Of a stretch of DNA of 64,000 bases, positions 1 through 8,315 are shown piece after piece. This DNA comes from an uncultured Nostocoides sp. (GTDB taxonomy: Bacteria > Actinomycetota > Actinomycetes > Actinomycetales > Dermatophilaceae), in the NCBI GenBank assembly GCA_937873315.1, contig CALMQX010000040.1, positions 106,368-170,367 of the forward strand, written 5' to 3'. The translations under genes and the position numbers were made by a program. The notes under the pieces are model-generated. The model searched no databases and was not told where the DNA came from. It saw only the letters and a list, made by a program, of their open reading frames with translations. Every line of letters starts with the position of its first letter. Position 1 is the first letter of the stretch.

Positions 1-2
1 GC

Positions 3-749
3 TCGCTGGGCTACCTCTCCGACGAGACGGTGGCCGTAGAGGACGACGGTCGGATCGCGGCATACGCCAAGCCGCTCTCGCTGATCCCGCCCGATGCCGA
101 CCCGCTAGCCAAGCTCGAGACCGGCCCCGATGACCTCGGCCTGCTGCCGGCCCATCCCGACCCCAGGCTCGGGGCAGTGGTGATGCTCGAGCGGGATGCC
201 GCCTGCCCGGAGCCGGTGCTGGAGCCGGTTGCCCTGATCGATGCCCTAGCGGGGATCACCCCGCAGACCTCCTCGCTCCTGCTGTTGGACCGACCCCTGC
301 AGCGGCTGGCCGAGGCGGTGTGCCGGGGCGGAGGCCCGTGGCGTTTGCGCTACCCCGAGATCTCGCAGTGCGTCGCGCTGATCACTGGCCTGGTCGATGA
401 CCTGACCCACGGCCGCGGCCCCGACCCGATTCAGTGGCGGGCCGCGCGCGGCGGCCCCGAGGTGCGCGAGCGCCACCCGAACCAGGTCGATGCTCGATAC
501 CAGCGCGGTCCGTGCCTGGACGCGGTGGAGTCTGAGGGCAGCGTGCTCATCGCATCGTCCGCGGCCATCATGCGACTTGACGGTTTGGGCGCGGCCCTGT
601 GGCTGGCCTGCGCGGCTCCCCGCACCCAGGCGGACCTGGTCGCCGTGGCAGAGCGCGAACTCGGCGCCCACCCCGAAGCGCCGGCCCTGGTCCGGGGAGC
701 GGTGTCGGCGTTGCTGGAAGCCGAGGTCCTCCAGATTTCGACAACCTGA
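3..749 (+). CDS. HprK-like kinase fold / PqqD-like domain protein (5' truncated by window edge)
   Basis: The reading frame is open from the window edge, so the start lies upstream. The first visible residues (LGYLSDETVAVEDDG, then YAKPLSL) match the region after the P-loop in HPr-kinase-like proteins that many actinobacteria fuse to a PqqD-like domain. The last ~85 residues (from LDAVESEGSVLI through LDGLGAALW to a helical end) look like a PqqD/RiPP-recognition-type winged helix. In known families such proteins sit in peptide-modification loci, but no precursor peptide or maturase is visible here. Function is therefore inferred only as peptide binding or a degenerate kinase fold. The P-loop, if present, is outside the window. 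Confidence 0.6.
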   Translation, partial: SLGYLSDETVAVEDDGRIAAYAKPLSLIPPDADPLAKLETGPDDLGLLPAHPDPRLGAVVMLERDAACPEPVLEPVALIDALAGITPQTSSLLLLDRPLQRLAEAVCRGGGPWRLRYPEISQCVALITGLVDDLTHGRGPDPIQWRAARGGPEVRERHPNQVDARYQRGPCLDAVESEGSVLIASSAAIMRLDGLGAALWLACAAPRTQADLVAVAERELGAHPEAPALVRGAVSALLEAEVLQISTT

Positions 750-784
750 GCCCGGCACGCGGTTCGCTGCGGCAGACTCGATCC

Positions 785-1330
785 ATGGGCCGAGGAGCGT
801 ATGCCGCACTCGCCGCGCTCGTGATCCCGATCTGGATCAGCGGATGCGCGGGGTCAAGCGCGCCCACGGTCACCGCGCCGACCGCCACGGTGACCGTGAC
901 CGCCACGCCGAGCGCGCCATCGCCGTCGCTCGGTTCGACGCACACTTCGACGCCCAGCGCATCCGGCCCAGCGCCGACCGCCACGGTCACGGTCGCCGCG
1001 AGCTCGGCGGCGGCCGAGGAGAACACGCTCTACGGCAATCCACCGCGATGTGCCTCGGACCCGAGTTCGAGAGCCGCCTGCGCCTTCGTCGACGCGATCC
1101 GAGGTGGGCAGCTATCCACGCTGACCACGACCGCGCAGCAGGCAGCGCAGGCTCTTGTCCTGCCCGACGGAGCCTGGGGACTTCAGCGCTGCGAACTGGT
1201 CACCCAGCTGACGGCGCAGTGCGCGGTGCTCTTCCTGTTCAGGCCGGGAGTCAGGCTGTATCTCACGCTCAGACCCACCTCAGACAACACGGCATTCGAG
1301 GTCATCCACGCCCAACTGGAGTTCCGCTAA
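785..1330 (+). CDS. Small Thr/Ser/Pro-rich lipoprotein, unknown function
   Basis: 181 aa from an ATG 35 nt after the previous stop. The N-terminus is a lipoprotein signal: MGRG, a hydrophobic stretch, then lipobox ISGC with Cys21 as the lipidated residue. Residues ~25-75 are a low-complexity Thr/Ala/Pro/Ser linker containing repeated TVTVTA-like segments. A small globular domain with four cysteines follows (RCASDPSSRAACAFVDAI, LQRCELVTQLTAQC), probably two disulfides outside the membrane. Longer in-frame starts exist but would bury the signal peptide. I do not recognise the C-terminal domain. Convergent with the MazG-like gene 11 nt away. Confidence 0.65.
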   Translation: MGRGAYAALAALVIPIWISGCAGSSAPTVTAPTATVTVTATPSAPSPSLGSTHTSTPSASGPAPTATVTVAASSAAAEENTLYGNPPRCASDPSSRAACAFVDAIRGGQLSTLTTTAQQAAQALVLPDGAWGLQRCELVTQLTAQCAVLFLFRPGVRLYLTLRPTSDNTAFEVIHAQLEFR

Positions 1331-1341
1331 GGCCCGGGCCC

Positions 1342-1623
1342 TCACGGGCACTGGCACGGGATTCCCCCGCACTTGGGGCAGCCCTGCGCATATCGCTCGA
1401 CCGCCTCGGTGAGGTCGACGCCGACCTGGTTGGCCAGCGAGGCGACCCAGGCCAGCACGTCGCCGAATTCATGCAGCCGGTCCTCATGGCTTCCCTTGCG
1501 CACCGCTTGTGCCAGCTCGCCGATCTCCTCGGTCAGCCAGGCAACAGTGCTCGGCACCCCGCGCGCGTGATCCCGCTCGCCGAAGGTGCGCGCGATGACG
1601 TCTTGCAGGTTGGCCAGGTCCAT
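1342..1623 (-). CDS. MazG-like nucleotide pyrophosphohydrolase
   Basis: 93 aa. Contains the MazG helical metal-binding signature: WLTEEIGELAQAVRKG (EExxE) and EFGDVLAWVASLANQ (ExxD), which coordinate Mg2+ in all-alpha NTP pyrophosphatases. The family hydrolyses (d)NTPs to NMP plus pyrophosphate, usually as house-cleaning of aberrant nucleotides. The C-terminal tail carries CPKCGGIPCQC, a four-Cys zinc-knuckle-like extension seen in a subset of short MazG-like proteins. The next gene upstream on the same strand ends 27 nt away, so co-transcription with the LON-domain gene is likely. Confidence 0.85.
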   Translation of the reverse strand: MDLANLQDVIARTFGERDHARGVPSTVAWLTEEIGELAQAVRKGSHEDRLHEFGDVLAWVASLANQVGVDLTEAVERYAQGCPKCGGIPCQCP

Positions 1624-1650
1624 GAGGGGACGCTATCGCGCCGGCACCGG

Positions 1651-2313
1651 CTAGTTCAGGGCCGCGCCACCCGGCGGGTCCAGCCGTGGCAGCGCATGAA
1701 ACCGGCGCAGGAGCGCGGTTTCCCGCCTCAGGATCGCGCGCACCTGAATCAGGCGGGCCTCCTCGTCCACAGCCGAGAGCACACACTGGCGGTCGGCGGC
1801 CTCAAGGACCATCTGGTCGGCAATCCGGTAGGCCAACTGCCCGCGGGCGGCCTCCACGTCCCGTGGCTGGGCGCCCATCGCCTGCTGGTATGCCGCGAGC
1901 TCGTCTCGGGCGCTCTGCACCAGCGACGAGTCGGCGGCCTCGGCCGACTCGGTCAGCCACGTGATCTCCCCCGTCAGATAAGGCGTGCCCGCGGCCTGGT
2001 CGATCCGGTCCAGGTGAAACCGGCGCCGGCCGGTGGCGACCAGATGCATCACGCGTCGGCCGGTGCTGTGATCCCTGGCCATCGCCTCCACCTGAGCTTC
2101 GCAACCCACCTCGGCCAGCGAGGTCGCCGCGCCGACCCCGACCTCATGGCCCTGCCGAATCCACAAGACTCCGAAGCAGCGCTCCGGCTCCGGGGCTCGA
2201 GCCAGCGCCTCGGCGAGCGCGAGGTACCTCGGTTCAAAGAGTTGTAGCGGCAGCCGGGCTCCCGGCAAGAGCACCGAACCCAGCGGGAAGAGCGGAATCC
2301 GTGCCTGGGACAT
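1651..2313 (-). CDS. LON peptidase substrate-binding domain protein
   Basis: 220 aa. The start (IPLFPLGSVLLPGARLPLQLFEPRY) is the typical opening of the LON N-terminal (PUA-like) substrate-binding domain; later RGQLAYRIADQMVLEAADRQ matches the helical end of the domain. There is no AAA+ ATPase or Ser-Lys protease part, so this is a stand-alone LON-NTD protein as found widely in actinobacteria, with unknown substrate. ATG start one base after the stop of the upstream antiporter gene, indicating translational coupling. Confidence 0.88.
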   Translation of the reverse strand: MSQARIPLFPLGSVLLPGARLPLQLFEPRYLALAEALARAPEPERCFGVLWIRQGHEVGVGAATSLAEVGCEAQVEAMARDHSTGRRVMHLVATGRRRFHLDRIDQAAGTPYLTGEITWLTESAEAADSSLVQSARDELAAYQQAMGAQPRDVEAARGQLAYRIADQMVLEAADRQCVLSAVDEEARLIQVRAILRRETALLRRFHALPRLDPPGGAALN

Positions 2314-2314
2314 C

Positions 2315-3598
2315 TCAGATCGCCGGCTGATCCGAGGGGCTTCGGTCGGCCTCGATCGCGCGATTGACCAGCGGCAACATGGTCAAGCCCTGGACCGCGA
2401 TGGTGAAGATGACGATGGCATAGGTCACCGTGACCAAGTGGGTGCGGTACGGGCTATCGCCGGGCAGGCCCAGGGCCAAGCTGATCGCGATCCCACCGCG
2501 CAGGCCACCCCAGGTGAGCACGCGCACGGTCCACGGCCCATAGCCGTCGCGGGAACGCACGAAGGGCATGGCCGCCCCCACGCTGATGAACCGAGCCAAA
2601 AGGGCCGCGATGATGAGCAGTGCGCTGGCGACGATTTGCGCGCCGGTGGTCTCGGTCAGCAGCACATCGAGTCCGATGAAGGCAAAGAGCACGATATTGA
2701 GGATCTCGTCAAGGGTCTCCCAGAAGCCCTCGACGTGATGGACCGTGGCACCGTGGAAGGCCACATCCTTGCCCCAGGACATGATGAGCCCCGCGACTAC
2801 CATGGCCAGCGGTCCAGACAGCCCGAGGTCCACGGCGGCGACATACCCACCGACCACGGTCGCTACCGTGATGAGCACCTCCAGCGCGTGCGCTTCGATG
2901 GAGGCGCACAGCTTGTAGCAGATGAATCCCAGCACGAGCCCAAAGGCGATCCCGCCAAGCGCCTCCTGGGCAAAGACCAAGGCGGCCGTGCTAGCGCCCG
3001 GCTCCGGCGTCGTGTGGCCGATACCCACCAGGCTCCCGATGACGATGAAGAAGACCACGCCGATGCCGTCGTTGAAGAGCGATTCTCCCGCAATAAGGAT
3101 GCGTACCCGCTCCGGGATCTTCGTGCGCTTGAGCAGATCGAGGACCGCCACCGGGTCGGTTGGGCTGATCAAGGCCCCGAAGAGGAAACACCACAGCAGA
3201 GGCACATCAAGGCCAACCAGCCGGAAGACGGCATACGACGCGAGCCCCATGAGCGCAGTGCTGATCGCCGTGCTGACAAAGGCGAGCGTCAGCACACTGC
3301 GCCGCTGCCGGAGCATCTGGCGCGCATTCAGGCTCATTGCGCCCGCGAACAGCAGGAAGCTCAAGATGCCGTTGAGCACGAAGTCCGTGAAGTCCAAGGT
3401 CTCCAGCAGGTGGGCGAGCTCGGTGCGCAGCCCGAAAGTCAGACCGAAGCGGTCAAGGGTGATCAGGCCGATCGACGCCAGCGCGCCGGCCAAGGTGACT
3501 CCCACGGTGGTGGGGATGCGCGTATAGCGCTCGTTGGCCCATGCGAGTAGCGCGGTGACCACGAGCAGGACGGCGAACGCGCCGACGGCAGTGCTCAT
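2315..3598 (-). CDS. CPA1-family Na+/H+ antiporter
   Basis: 427 aa, polytopic membrane protein with about 12 hydrophobic segments. Family hallmarks visible: FGALISPTDPVAVLDLLK (the TDPV region of the discontinuous helix), AGESLFNDGIGVVFF (the ND ion-binding pair) and WGGLRGGIAISLALGLP near the C-terminus. It should exchange Na+ (or K+) for protons at the cytoplasmic membrane for pH or salt homeostasis. No C-terminal regulatory domain is present. First gene of an apparent antiporter, LON-domain, MazG cluster; exact cation specificity cannot be read from the sequence. Confidence 0.9.
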   Translation of the reverse strand: MSTAVGAFAVLLVVTALLAWANERYTRIPTTVGVTLAGALASIGLITLDRFGLTFGLRTELAHLLETLDFTDFVLNGILSFLLFAGAMSLNARQMLRQRRSVLTLAFVSTAISTALMGLASYAVFRLVGLDVPLLWCFLFGALISPTDPVAVLDLLKRTKIPERVRILIAGESLFNDGIGVVFFIVIGSLVGIGHTTPEPGASTAALVFAQEALGGIAFGLVLGFICYKLCASIEAHALEVLITVATVVGGYVAAVDLGLSGPLAMVVAGLIMSWGKDVAFHGATVHHVEGFWETLDEILNIVLFAFIGLDVLLTETTGAQIVASALLIIAALLARFISVGAAMPFVRSRDGYGPWTVRVLTWGGLRGGIAISLALGLPGDSPYRTHLVTVTYAIVIFTIAVQGLTMLPLVNRAIEADRSPSDQPAI

Positions 3599-3636
3599 GA
3601 GTCAACTCAATCACGTCCCGACGGTGTCGAACGCCC

Positions 3637-4929
3637 TCACCGAAGCGGGTGGGCCAACTCGTCCTCAGGAAGCTTGGCGAGCACCACGGCAAGCACCGCG
3701 GCAATCACGGGGAGCACGCCGGCAAGCACGAAGGTCGGGGTAATCCCGATCCAATGCGCCAGCGGACCCGCGAGCGCCATCGACACCGGCATGAGCGCCA
3801 GCGATACGAAGAAGTCCAGGCTAGAGACGCGGCCCAGCAACTCCGAGGGCACCCGGCGCTGGAGCAGGGTCCCCCAGATGACTGTGCCCATTCCGAAGGC
3901 CACCCCGAGCACGGCGGCCGACAGGATGACCTGCCACAGGCTGGTCGCCAGGCCCATCGCGATGAGCGGAAGCGCACCGGCGCCCCACAGCAGGTTCATC
4001 ACCGTCAGGTAGCGCCGCGGCATACGCAAGGACCCCATGACCAGCGAGCCGAGCGCCGAGCCCAGTCCGTATGCCGCAAGCACCCACGCGTGATCCTGTG
4101 GGCCTCCAGCCAGTCGTTCCTTGACCAGGAACGGGATGAGCACCTCGATCGGCCCCATGATGCTGAGGACGAGAAGGGTCGCGAAGAGCAGCGTGGCCAG
4201 CAGCCAGGGGGTGCGCACCATGAAGGCGAAGCCCTCGCGCAGGTCGCGCCCGGCGCCCGCCAAGCCGGGGCCGCCCTCGTCCCGGGTCGGGAGGTCGCGA
4301 CGCACCGGGGTCCTGGGGACGGTCATGAGCATGAGCACCCCAGCCAACGAGACCAGCGCGCAGACACCCATCGCGAGCGCCGGGTTGACCGCGGCGATGA
4401 TGCCGCCAGCGATGGCCGGCCCGAGCGCCTGGTGTAGGGCAGGCCGCACCATGCCCTCAAAACCGTTGACCGCCAACAACTCGCTCTCGTCGACGAGCGC
4501 CGGCAGCCAGGCCGTGTACGCGGGGTAGTAGAAGGCCATGGCCATCCCGATGAGGAAGCCCACGCCCGCGAGCACCGGCACGGACGTGCCGCCAACTAGG
4601 GCGAGCGCCGCCACCACCGCCATCCCCAGCAGCTCGACCGAGGTAACGATGACCAGGATGACCTTCTGTGGCACACGATCGGCGACGACGCCACCCAGGA
4701 GCGCCGGCAGGATGATGCCGATCGCACCGGCGGTGGCCACCACGGACAGCGAAGCCGGGCCGCCACCAAGGCGGATCACCTCCCACACCACCGCCACAGC
4801 CCACATGCCCGCAGCCAAGGTCTGCAGCATGAGCGCTACCGCGAGGCGGCGGTAACCCGCGTTGCGAAATGGCGCGATCGCCCGCCCGATGGCAGACGAT
4901 CGCCCCGGCGCGGGCAGAGCATCACTCAC
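3637..4929 (-). CDS. MFS transporter (EntS/MFS_3-like)
   Basis: 430 aa with 12 predicted membrane segments. The N-half shows FRNAGYRRLAVALMLQTLAAGMW and the loop motif GGVVADRVPQK between TM2 and TM3, typical of the MFS_3 group that includes enterobactin-exporter-like proteins. Starts with GTG overlapping the stop of pxpC by 4 nt (GTGA), so it is translationally coupled to the 5-oxoprolinase genes. That context could mean export or uptake of a related small molecule, but family membership alone does not give the substrate. Confidence 0.85.
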   Translation of the reverse strand: MSDALPAPGRSSAIGRAIAPFRNAGYRRLAVALMLQTLAAGMWAVAVVWEVIRLGGGPASLSVVATAGAIGIILPALLGGVVADRVPQKVILVIVTSVELLGMAVVAALALVGGTSVPVLAGVGFLIGMAMAFYYPAYTAWLPALVDESELLAVNGFEGMVRPALHQALGPAIAGGIIAAVNPALAMGVCALVSLAGVLMLMTVPRTPVRRDLPTRDEGGPGLAGAGRDLREGFAFMVRTPWLLATLLFATLLVLSIMGPIEVLIPFLVKERLAGGPQDHAWVLAAYGLGSALGSLVMGSLRMPRRYLTVMNLLWGAGALPLIAMGLATSLWQVILSAAVLGVAFGMGTVIWGTLLQRRVPSELLGRVSSLDFFVSLALMPVSMALAGPLAHWIGITPTFVLAGVLPVIAAVLAVVLAKLPEDELAHPLR

Positions 4930-5804
4930 GCCACTGAGGCTACCCAGCGGAACTGGACTCGTCCTGTTGGGGTGAGTTGAGCGACCCGGTCCACGTCCGC
5001 GGAGAGCAGCACACCGATGACCGGATACCCGCCGGTAACCGGATGATCATTGAGCAGAATGACCGGCTCGCCGCTCGGCGGGACTTGGATGGCACCTCGA
5101 ACCATGCCCTCGCTAGGCAACTCCAGCGCGGCGTGAGTCTCGTTGCGCTGCAACGGTATGCCGTGCAGCCGTACACCGCGTCGGTCGCTTGCCGACGACA
5201 CGGTCCATGGAGTCCTCGCCAAGGCGTCGGGGTCTTGGAACCAGTGCGCGCGGGGCCCGGGCAGCACCCGCAGGGTCACCTCTGCAGGCCAGGGGCGGGC
5301 AGTCGGCGCGGCCTCGACATGCGGCAGGCGGCGCGGAGTCCGGCCCACGCGGAGGCGGTCGCCCGGCCGCAATGGCGCCGGCCCGATCCCCGATAGCGTG
5401 TCGGTGGCTCGTGAGCCCAGCACCCGGGGAACCGCGATGCCGCCACGGACAGCCAGGTAGGTCCGCGCGCCATTGGGCGGCATACCGACCGTGAGGGTGG
5501 CACCATCGGGCAGTTCCACGAGCGCGCCATGTCCTACCGGGCGAGAATCCACGCTCACCACGGCCGGCGCACCGGTGAGGCAGACCGTGCTCCGCCCATG
5601 AGACCGGACGCGAAGGCCACCCAGGGTGCACTCGATGCTGGCCGCGCCCGCGGGATTGCCGAGCAGGCGATTGGCCAGGGCGTGCGCACCGAGGTCCGCG
5701 GCCCCCGAGCGCCCGACGCCGATCGCTAAGTGGCCGATGCGGCCACGGTCCTGGATGAGGGCCAGCGGTCCGGTCTGGAGGATCTCGAGGTGGCTGCGGC
5801 TCAT
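4926..5804 (-). CDS. pxpC: 5-oxoprolinase subunit C
   Basis: 292 aa, full-length for the KipA/PxpC (biotin-dependent carboxyltransferase-like, cyclophilin-fold) family. Diagnostic stretches are [25 protein letters not shown] near the N-terminus, then [17 protein letters not shown], and the C-terminal [18 protein letters not shown]. With PxpA and PxpB it forms the prokaryotic ATP-dependent 5-oxoprolinase that converts 5-oxo-L-proline to L-glutamate. The ATG overlaps the pxpB stop (ATGA), and the end overlaps the MFS gene start. Confidence 0.93.
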   Translation of the reverse strand: MSRSHLEILQTGPLALIQDRGRIGHLAIGVGRSGAADLGAHALANRLLGNPAGAASIECTLGGLRVRSHGRSTVCLTGAPAVVSVDSRPVGHGALVELPDGATLTVGMPPNGARTYLAVRGGIAVPRVLGSRATDTLSGIGPAPLRPGDRLRVGRTPRRLPHVEAAPTARPWPAEVTLRVLPGPRAHWFQDPDALARTPWTVSSASDRRGVRLHGIPLQRNETHAALELPSEGMVRGAIQVPPSGEPVILLNDHPVTGGYPVIGVLLSADVDRVAQLTPTGRVQFRWVASVA

Positions 5805-6445
5805 GAGGGCACCGCGCGGAAGGTGACGATCGTCCCCGGGGTGAGCAGCGCCGGTGGGTCCTGGGCGAGGTCCCAGAGCACGGCACTCGTTCGCCCGATG
5901 AGTTGCCAGCCCCCGGGCGAGGACCGCGGATAGATCCCGCTGTAGTCGCCGGCGAGCGCGACCGACCCGGCCGGTACGGACTTTCGCGGTGTCGCCAACC
6001 GGGGCACCCTAAGCCGAGGGTCGCCACCGACGAGGTAGCCAAATCCCGGTGCGAAGCCAGTGAACCCGACGCGCCAGGGTGTGCCGGTGTGCGCCTCGAT
6101 CACCTCCTGCGCGGTGAGGCCCGTATGCCGCGCCACATCTGCCAGATCCGGCCCGTCATAGACAACCTCGATCTCGACCTGTCGCGACTGCCCCCGATCA
6201 GCGCTCACGGCGAGGTCGCTCAGCAGCGCCTGGACCTGCGATCTCAGGCGGCTGAGCTGCGTGCCAGGGCGCAACGTGATCAGGACCGTGCGGGCCGCGG
6301 GCAGCAGGTCCTCGACGCCGCGCCACACCCCATGGCCAGCCGCGGCGAGCCGGCCGAGCGCGGCCGTGGCCGTGAGCACCTCGTCGGTGCCGCCGAGCTC
6401 GACCAGCAGAGCATGCTCACCCAGGGGCAGCAGGCGGGAATCCAC
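5801..6445 (-). CDS. pxpB: 5-oxoprolinase subunit B
   Basis: 214 aa. Matches KipI/Pxp[16 protein letters not shown] at the N-terminus, a middle [20 protein letters not shown] and the conserved [19 protein letters not shown] segment. Partner of PxpC in the kinase/carboxyltransferase-like half of 5-oxoprolinase. GTG start 5 nt after the pxpA stop; 4-nt overlap with pxpC downstream. The order pxpA-pxpB-pxpC is the standard bacterial arrangement. Confidence 0.93.
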   Translation of the reverse strand: MDSRLLPLGEHALLVELGGTDEVLTATAALGRLAAAGHGVWRGVEDLLPAARTVLITLRPGTQLSRLRSQVQALLSDLAVSADRGQSRQVEIEVVYDGPDLADVARHTGLTAQEVIEAHTGTPWRVGFTGFAPGFGYLVGGDPRLRVPRLATPRKSVPAGSVALAGDYSGIYPRSSPGGWQLIGRTSAVLWDLAQDPPALLTPGTIVTFRAVPS

Positions 6446-6450
6446 GGCAG

Positions 6451-7218
6451 CTACCGATCGACGAAGGCGCGCACCTCGACGCCCGCCGCCTCAAGCGCCG
6501 CGCGGATGGCCCGCGCCATGGCCACGGCGCCCGGGGAGTCTCCGTGCGTGCAGATGGAGTCCGCCTCGACTGCGAGGTCGCTGCCATCGACCGCCCGGAT
6601 GCGGCCTTGCATGGCCAGGCGAAGCATGCGTGCGGCCACTTCGTCGGGATCGGAGAGCAGCGCCCCCGGCTGGTCCCGCGGCACCAGTCCGCCCTCGGGG
6701 GTGTAGCCACGGTCCGCAAATGCCTCCCTGACGGTGCGCAGTCCCGCCGCCGCTGCCTCCGCCAAGAGCACCGAGCCGGGCAGGCCGAGGATGGGCAGCG
6801 AGGAGTCGTATGCCGCAACAGCTTTCACCACCGCGCGCGCTTGACGTTGGTCAACGGCGGCGGTGTTGTAGAGCGCGCCATGAGGCTTGACATAGGCCAC
6901 ACTGGTGCCCGCCACGCGGCATAGGCCATCAAGGGCGCCGATCTGATAGATCACATCGGCGGTGAGCTCGGCGGAGGGCATGTCCACCGCCCACCTCCCA
7001 AAGCCCGCGAGCTGCCGGTAACCGACCTGCGCTCCGACGACCACCCCCGAGGCCGCGGCCGTCGCACAGGTGCGTTGCAGCGTTAACGCGTCACCCGCAT
7101 GGAAACCGCAAGCCACATTCGCGCTGGTCACCAGGCCCACCATCGCGCTGTCATCGCCCAAACGCCAGGCGCCGAAGGACTCGCCGAGGTCGGCATTGAG
7201 GTCCAGGCGCGGCGGCAT
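6451..7218 (-). CDS. pxpA: 5-oxoprolinase subunit A (LamB/YcsF family)
   Basis: 255 aa, the usual length. Opens with [19 protein letters not shown] and continues with [11 protein letters not shown] and [10 protein letters not shown], all signature LamB/YcsF motifs with the metal/substrate-binding Asp and His residues. Promotes ring opening of 5-oxoproline in the PxpABC complex. First gene of the operon; the ATG at 7218 lies inside a copy of the GTATGCCG repeat (the ATG is part of the motif). Confidence 0.93.
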   Translation of the reverse strand: MPPRLDLNADLGESFGAWRLGDDSAMVGLVTSANVACGFHAGDALTLQRTCATAAASGVVVGAQVGYRQLAGFGRWAVDMPSAELTADVIYQIGALDGLCRVAGTSVAYVKPHGALYNTAAVDQRQARAVVKAVAAYDSSLPILGLPGSVLLAEAAAAGLRTVREAFADRGYTPEGGLVPRDQPGALLSDPDEVAARMLRLAMQGRIRAVDGSDLAVEADSICTHGDSPGAVAMARAIRAALEAAGVEVRAFVDR

Positions 7219-7271
7219 ACGCCCAGGCTAGCGAGGGTGCGCGAGCGGCGAGGGGCGTCTACGGTGGACGA

Positions 7272-7475
7272 ATGCGCTATGAGTACAACGTTCTCGAGAT
7301 CCGTGAAGGCTTGGTCGGCGGCAAGATGTCCGGCGATAAGCTGCAGAAGATCCTCAATGAGCAGGCCGCCTCGGGCTGGCAGCTGAAGGCCATCACCGCC
7401 ACTGAGGTCAAGGGTCGCCTCGGCCCTGGTGGGGTCGAAGGTCTGCTGATCACCTTCGAGCGCGCGGTCGGCTGA
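7272..7475 (+). CDS. DUF4177 family small protein
   Basis: 67 aa beginning MRYEYNVLEIRE and containing LNEQAASGWQLKAITATEVKG, the conserved pattern of DUF4177 (short beta-rich proteins with an EGW-like turn). The function of the family is not established. Diverges from pxpA across a 53-nt gap, so the two starts share a promoter region. No membrane segment or signal peptide. Confidence 0.8.
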   Translation: MRYEYNVLEIREGLVGGKMSGDKLQKILNEQAASGWQLKAITATEVKGRLGPGGVEGLLITFERAVG

Positions 7476-7500
7476 GCCGCCGCACGCCACGACCCGCGCC

Positions 7501-7512
7501 GGTACTAGTACC
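7501..7512. promoter_or_regulatory. 12-bp perfect palindrome upstream of DUF2231 gene
   Basis: GGTACTAGTACC is its own reverse complement. It lies 25 nt after the DUF4177 stop and 50 nt before the DUF2231-cytochrome b5 start. It is followed by AT-richer DNA containing TTGAAC and TTTACGG. It could be a dimeric-repressor operator; nothing else supports that. Confidence 0.3.
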
Positions 7513-7562
7513 TTCGGCGTAGTCCGGTCGCCATTCCTTGTTGAACGGTTTACGGTCTCCCC

Positions 7563-8315
7563 ATGGAAGATCTGTTCGACACCATTGCTGGCCTGCCGAT
7601 CCACCCCCTCGTTGTCCATGCGGCGGTGGTCCTGCTGCCCCTGGGCGCCCTTGGCTTGGTCGCCATGGTGGTCAAGCCGGCCCTCCAGGAGCGCTATGGC
7701 TCCTTGATCATGGCCGTCATCGTCATGGGCGCCGGTAGCGCCTTTGTCGCTGACCAGTCCGGCGAGGCGTTGGCCGCTCGGGTGGGCTCCCCCGGTGAGC
7801 ACGAGGAGTGGGGCGAGCGCTTGGTCATGTCGGCCATGCTGCTGACTGTCGTTGCGCTCGTGTGGTGGATTCGTCAGCGACGCAGCCAGCGCAGCGGGTC
7901 CACGGCCGCCGGCGCCGGCCTCCTCGGGGGCGCGGCGGCGCTGCTCGGAGTCGTCGTGATGGGCATGGCGCTGGCCGCGGGACACAGTGGCGCCACGGCA
8001 GCCTGGGCCGACCGGATCTCCGCTAGCGAGTCCAAGAGCGCCACCCCGACAACCTCAGCGACCAAGGCCACCTCAACCAGCTTGACGGCGGCCGCGGTCG
8101 CGACGCACAACTCGGTCAGCGACTGCTGGACCATCGTGGACGGCCAGGTGTACGACCTGACCTCCTGGGTCGGCCGGCACCCCGGCGGAGAGGCTCCTAT
8201 CGAGAGCCTCTGCGGTCAAGACGGATCGGCGGCCTTCCGCGAGCAGCATGGTTCGCAGGGTGAGCCCAACGAACGGCTCGCGTCCTTCCTGCTGGGTCCG
8301 GTAGCTGCGTCCTAG
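7563..8315 (+). CDS. DUF2231 membrane protein fused to a cytochrome b5-like heme domain
   Basis: 250 aa. Residues 1-~145 are a DUF2231-type membrane domain with four hydrophobic segments and the conserved opening LPIHPLVVHAAVVLLPLGALG. A Thr/Ala/Ser linker follows. From ~178 the sequence VATHNSVSDCWTIVDGQVYDLTSWVGRHPGGEAPI is a cytochrome b5 fold with the axial heme histidine in HPGG; a second candidate His lies in REQHGSQGEPNERL. The topology suggests a heme domain tethered to the membrane, on which face is unclear. Likely a small electron carrier. The stop codon overlaps that of the convergent aminotransferase. Confidence 0.82.
   Translation: MEDLFDTIAGLPIHPLVVHAAVVLLPLGALGLVAMVVKPALQERYGSLIMAVIVMGAGSAFVADQSGEALAARVGSPGEHEEWGERLVMSAMLLTVVALVWWIRQRRSQRSGSTAAGAGLLGGAAALLGVVVMGMALAAGHSGATAAWADRISASESKSATPTTSATKATSTSLTAAAVATHNSVSDCWTIVDGQVYDLTSWVGRHPGGEAPIESLCGQDGSAAFREQHGSQGEPNERLASFLLGPVAAS

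Noticed and set aside
490..2247. 585-aa open frame on the plus strand
   Set aside because: Runs antisense across the MazG-like and LON-domain genes and out of frame over the lipoprotein; Arg/His/Pro-rich composition typical of shadow frames in high-GC DNA.
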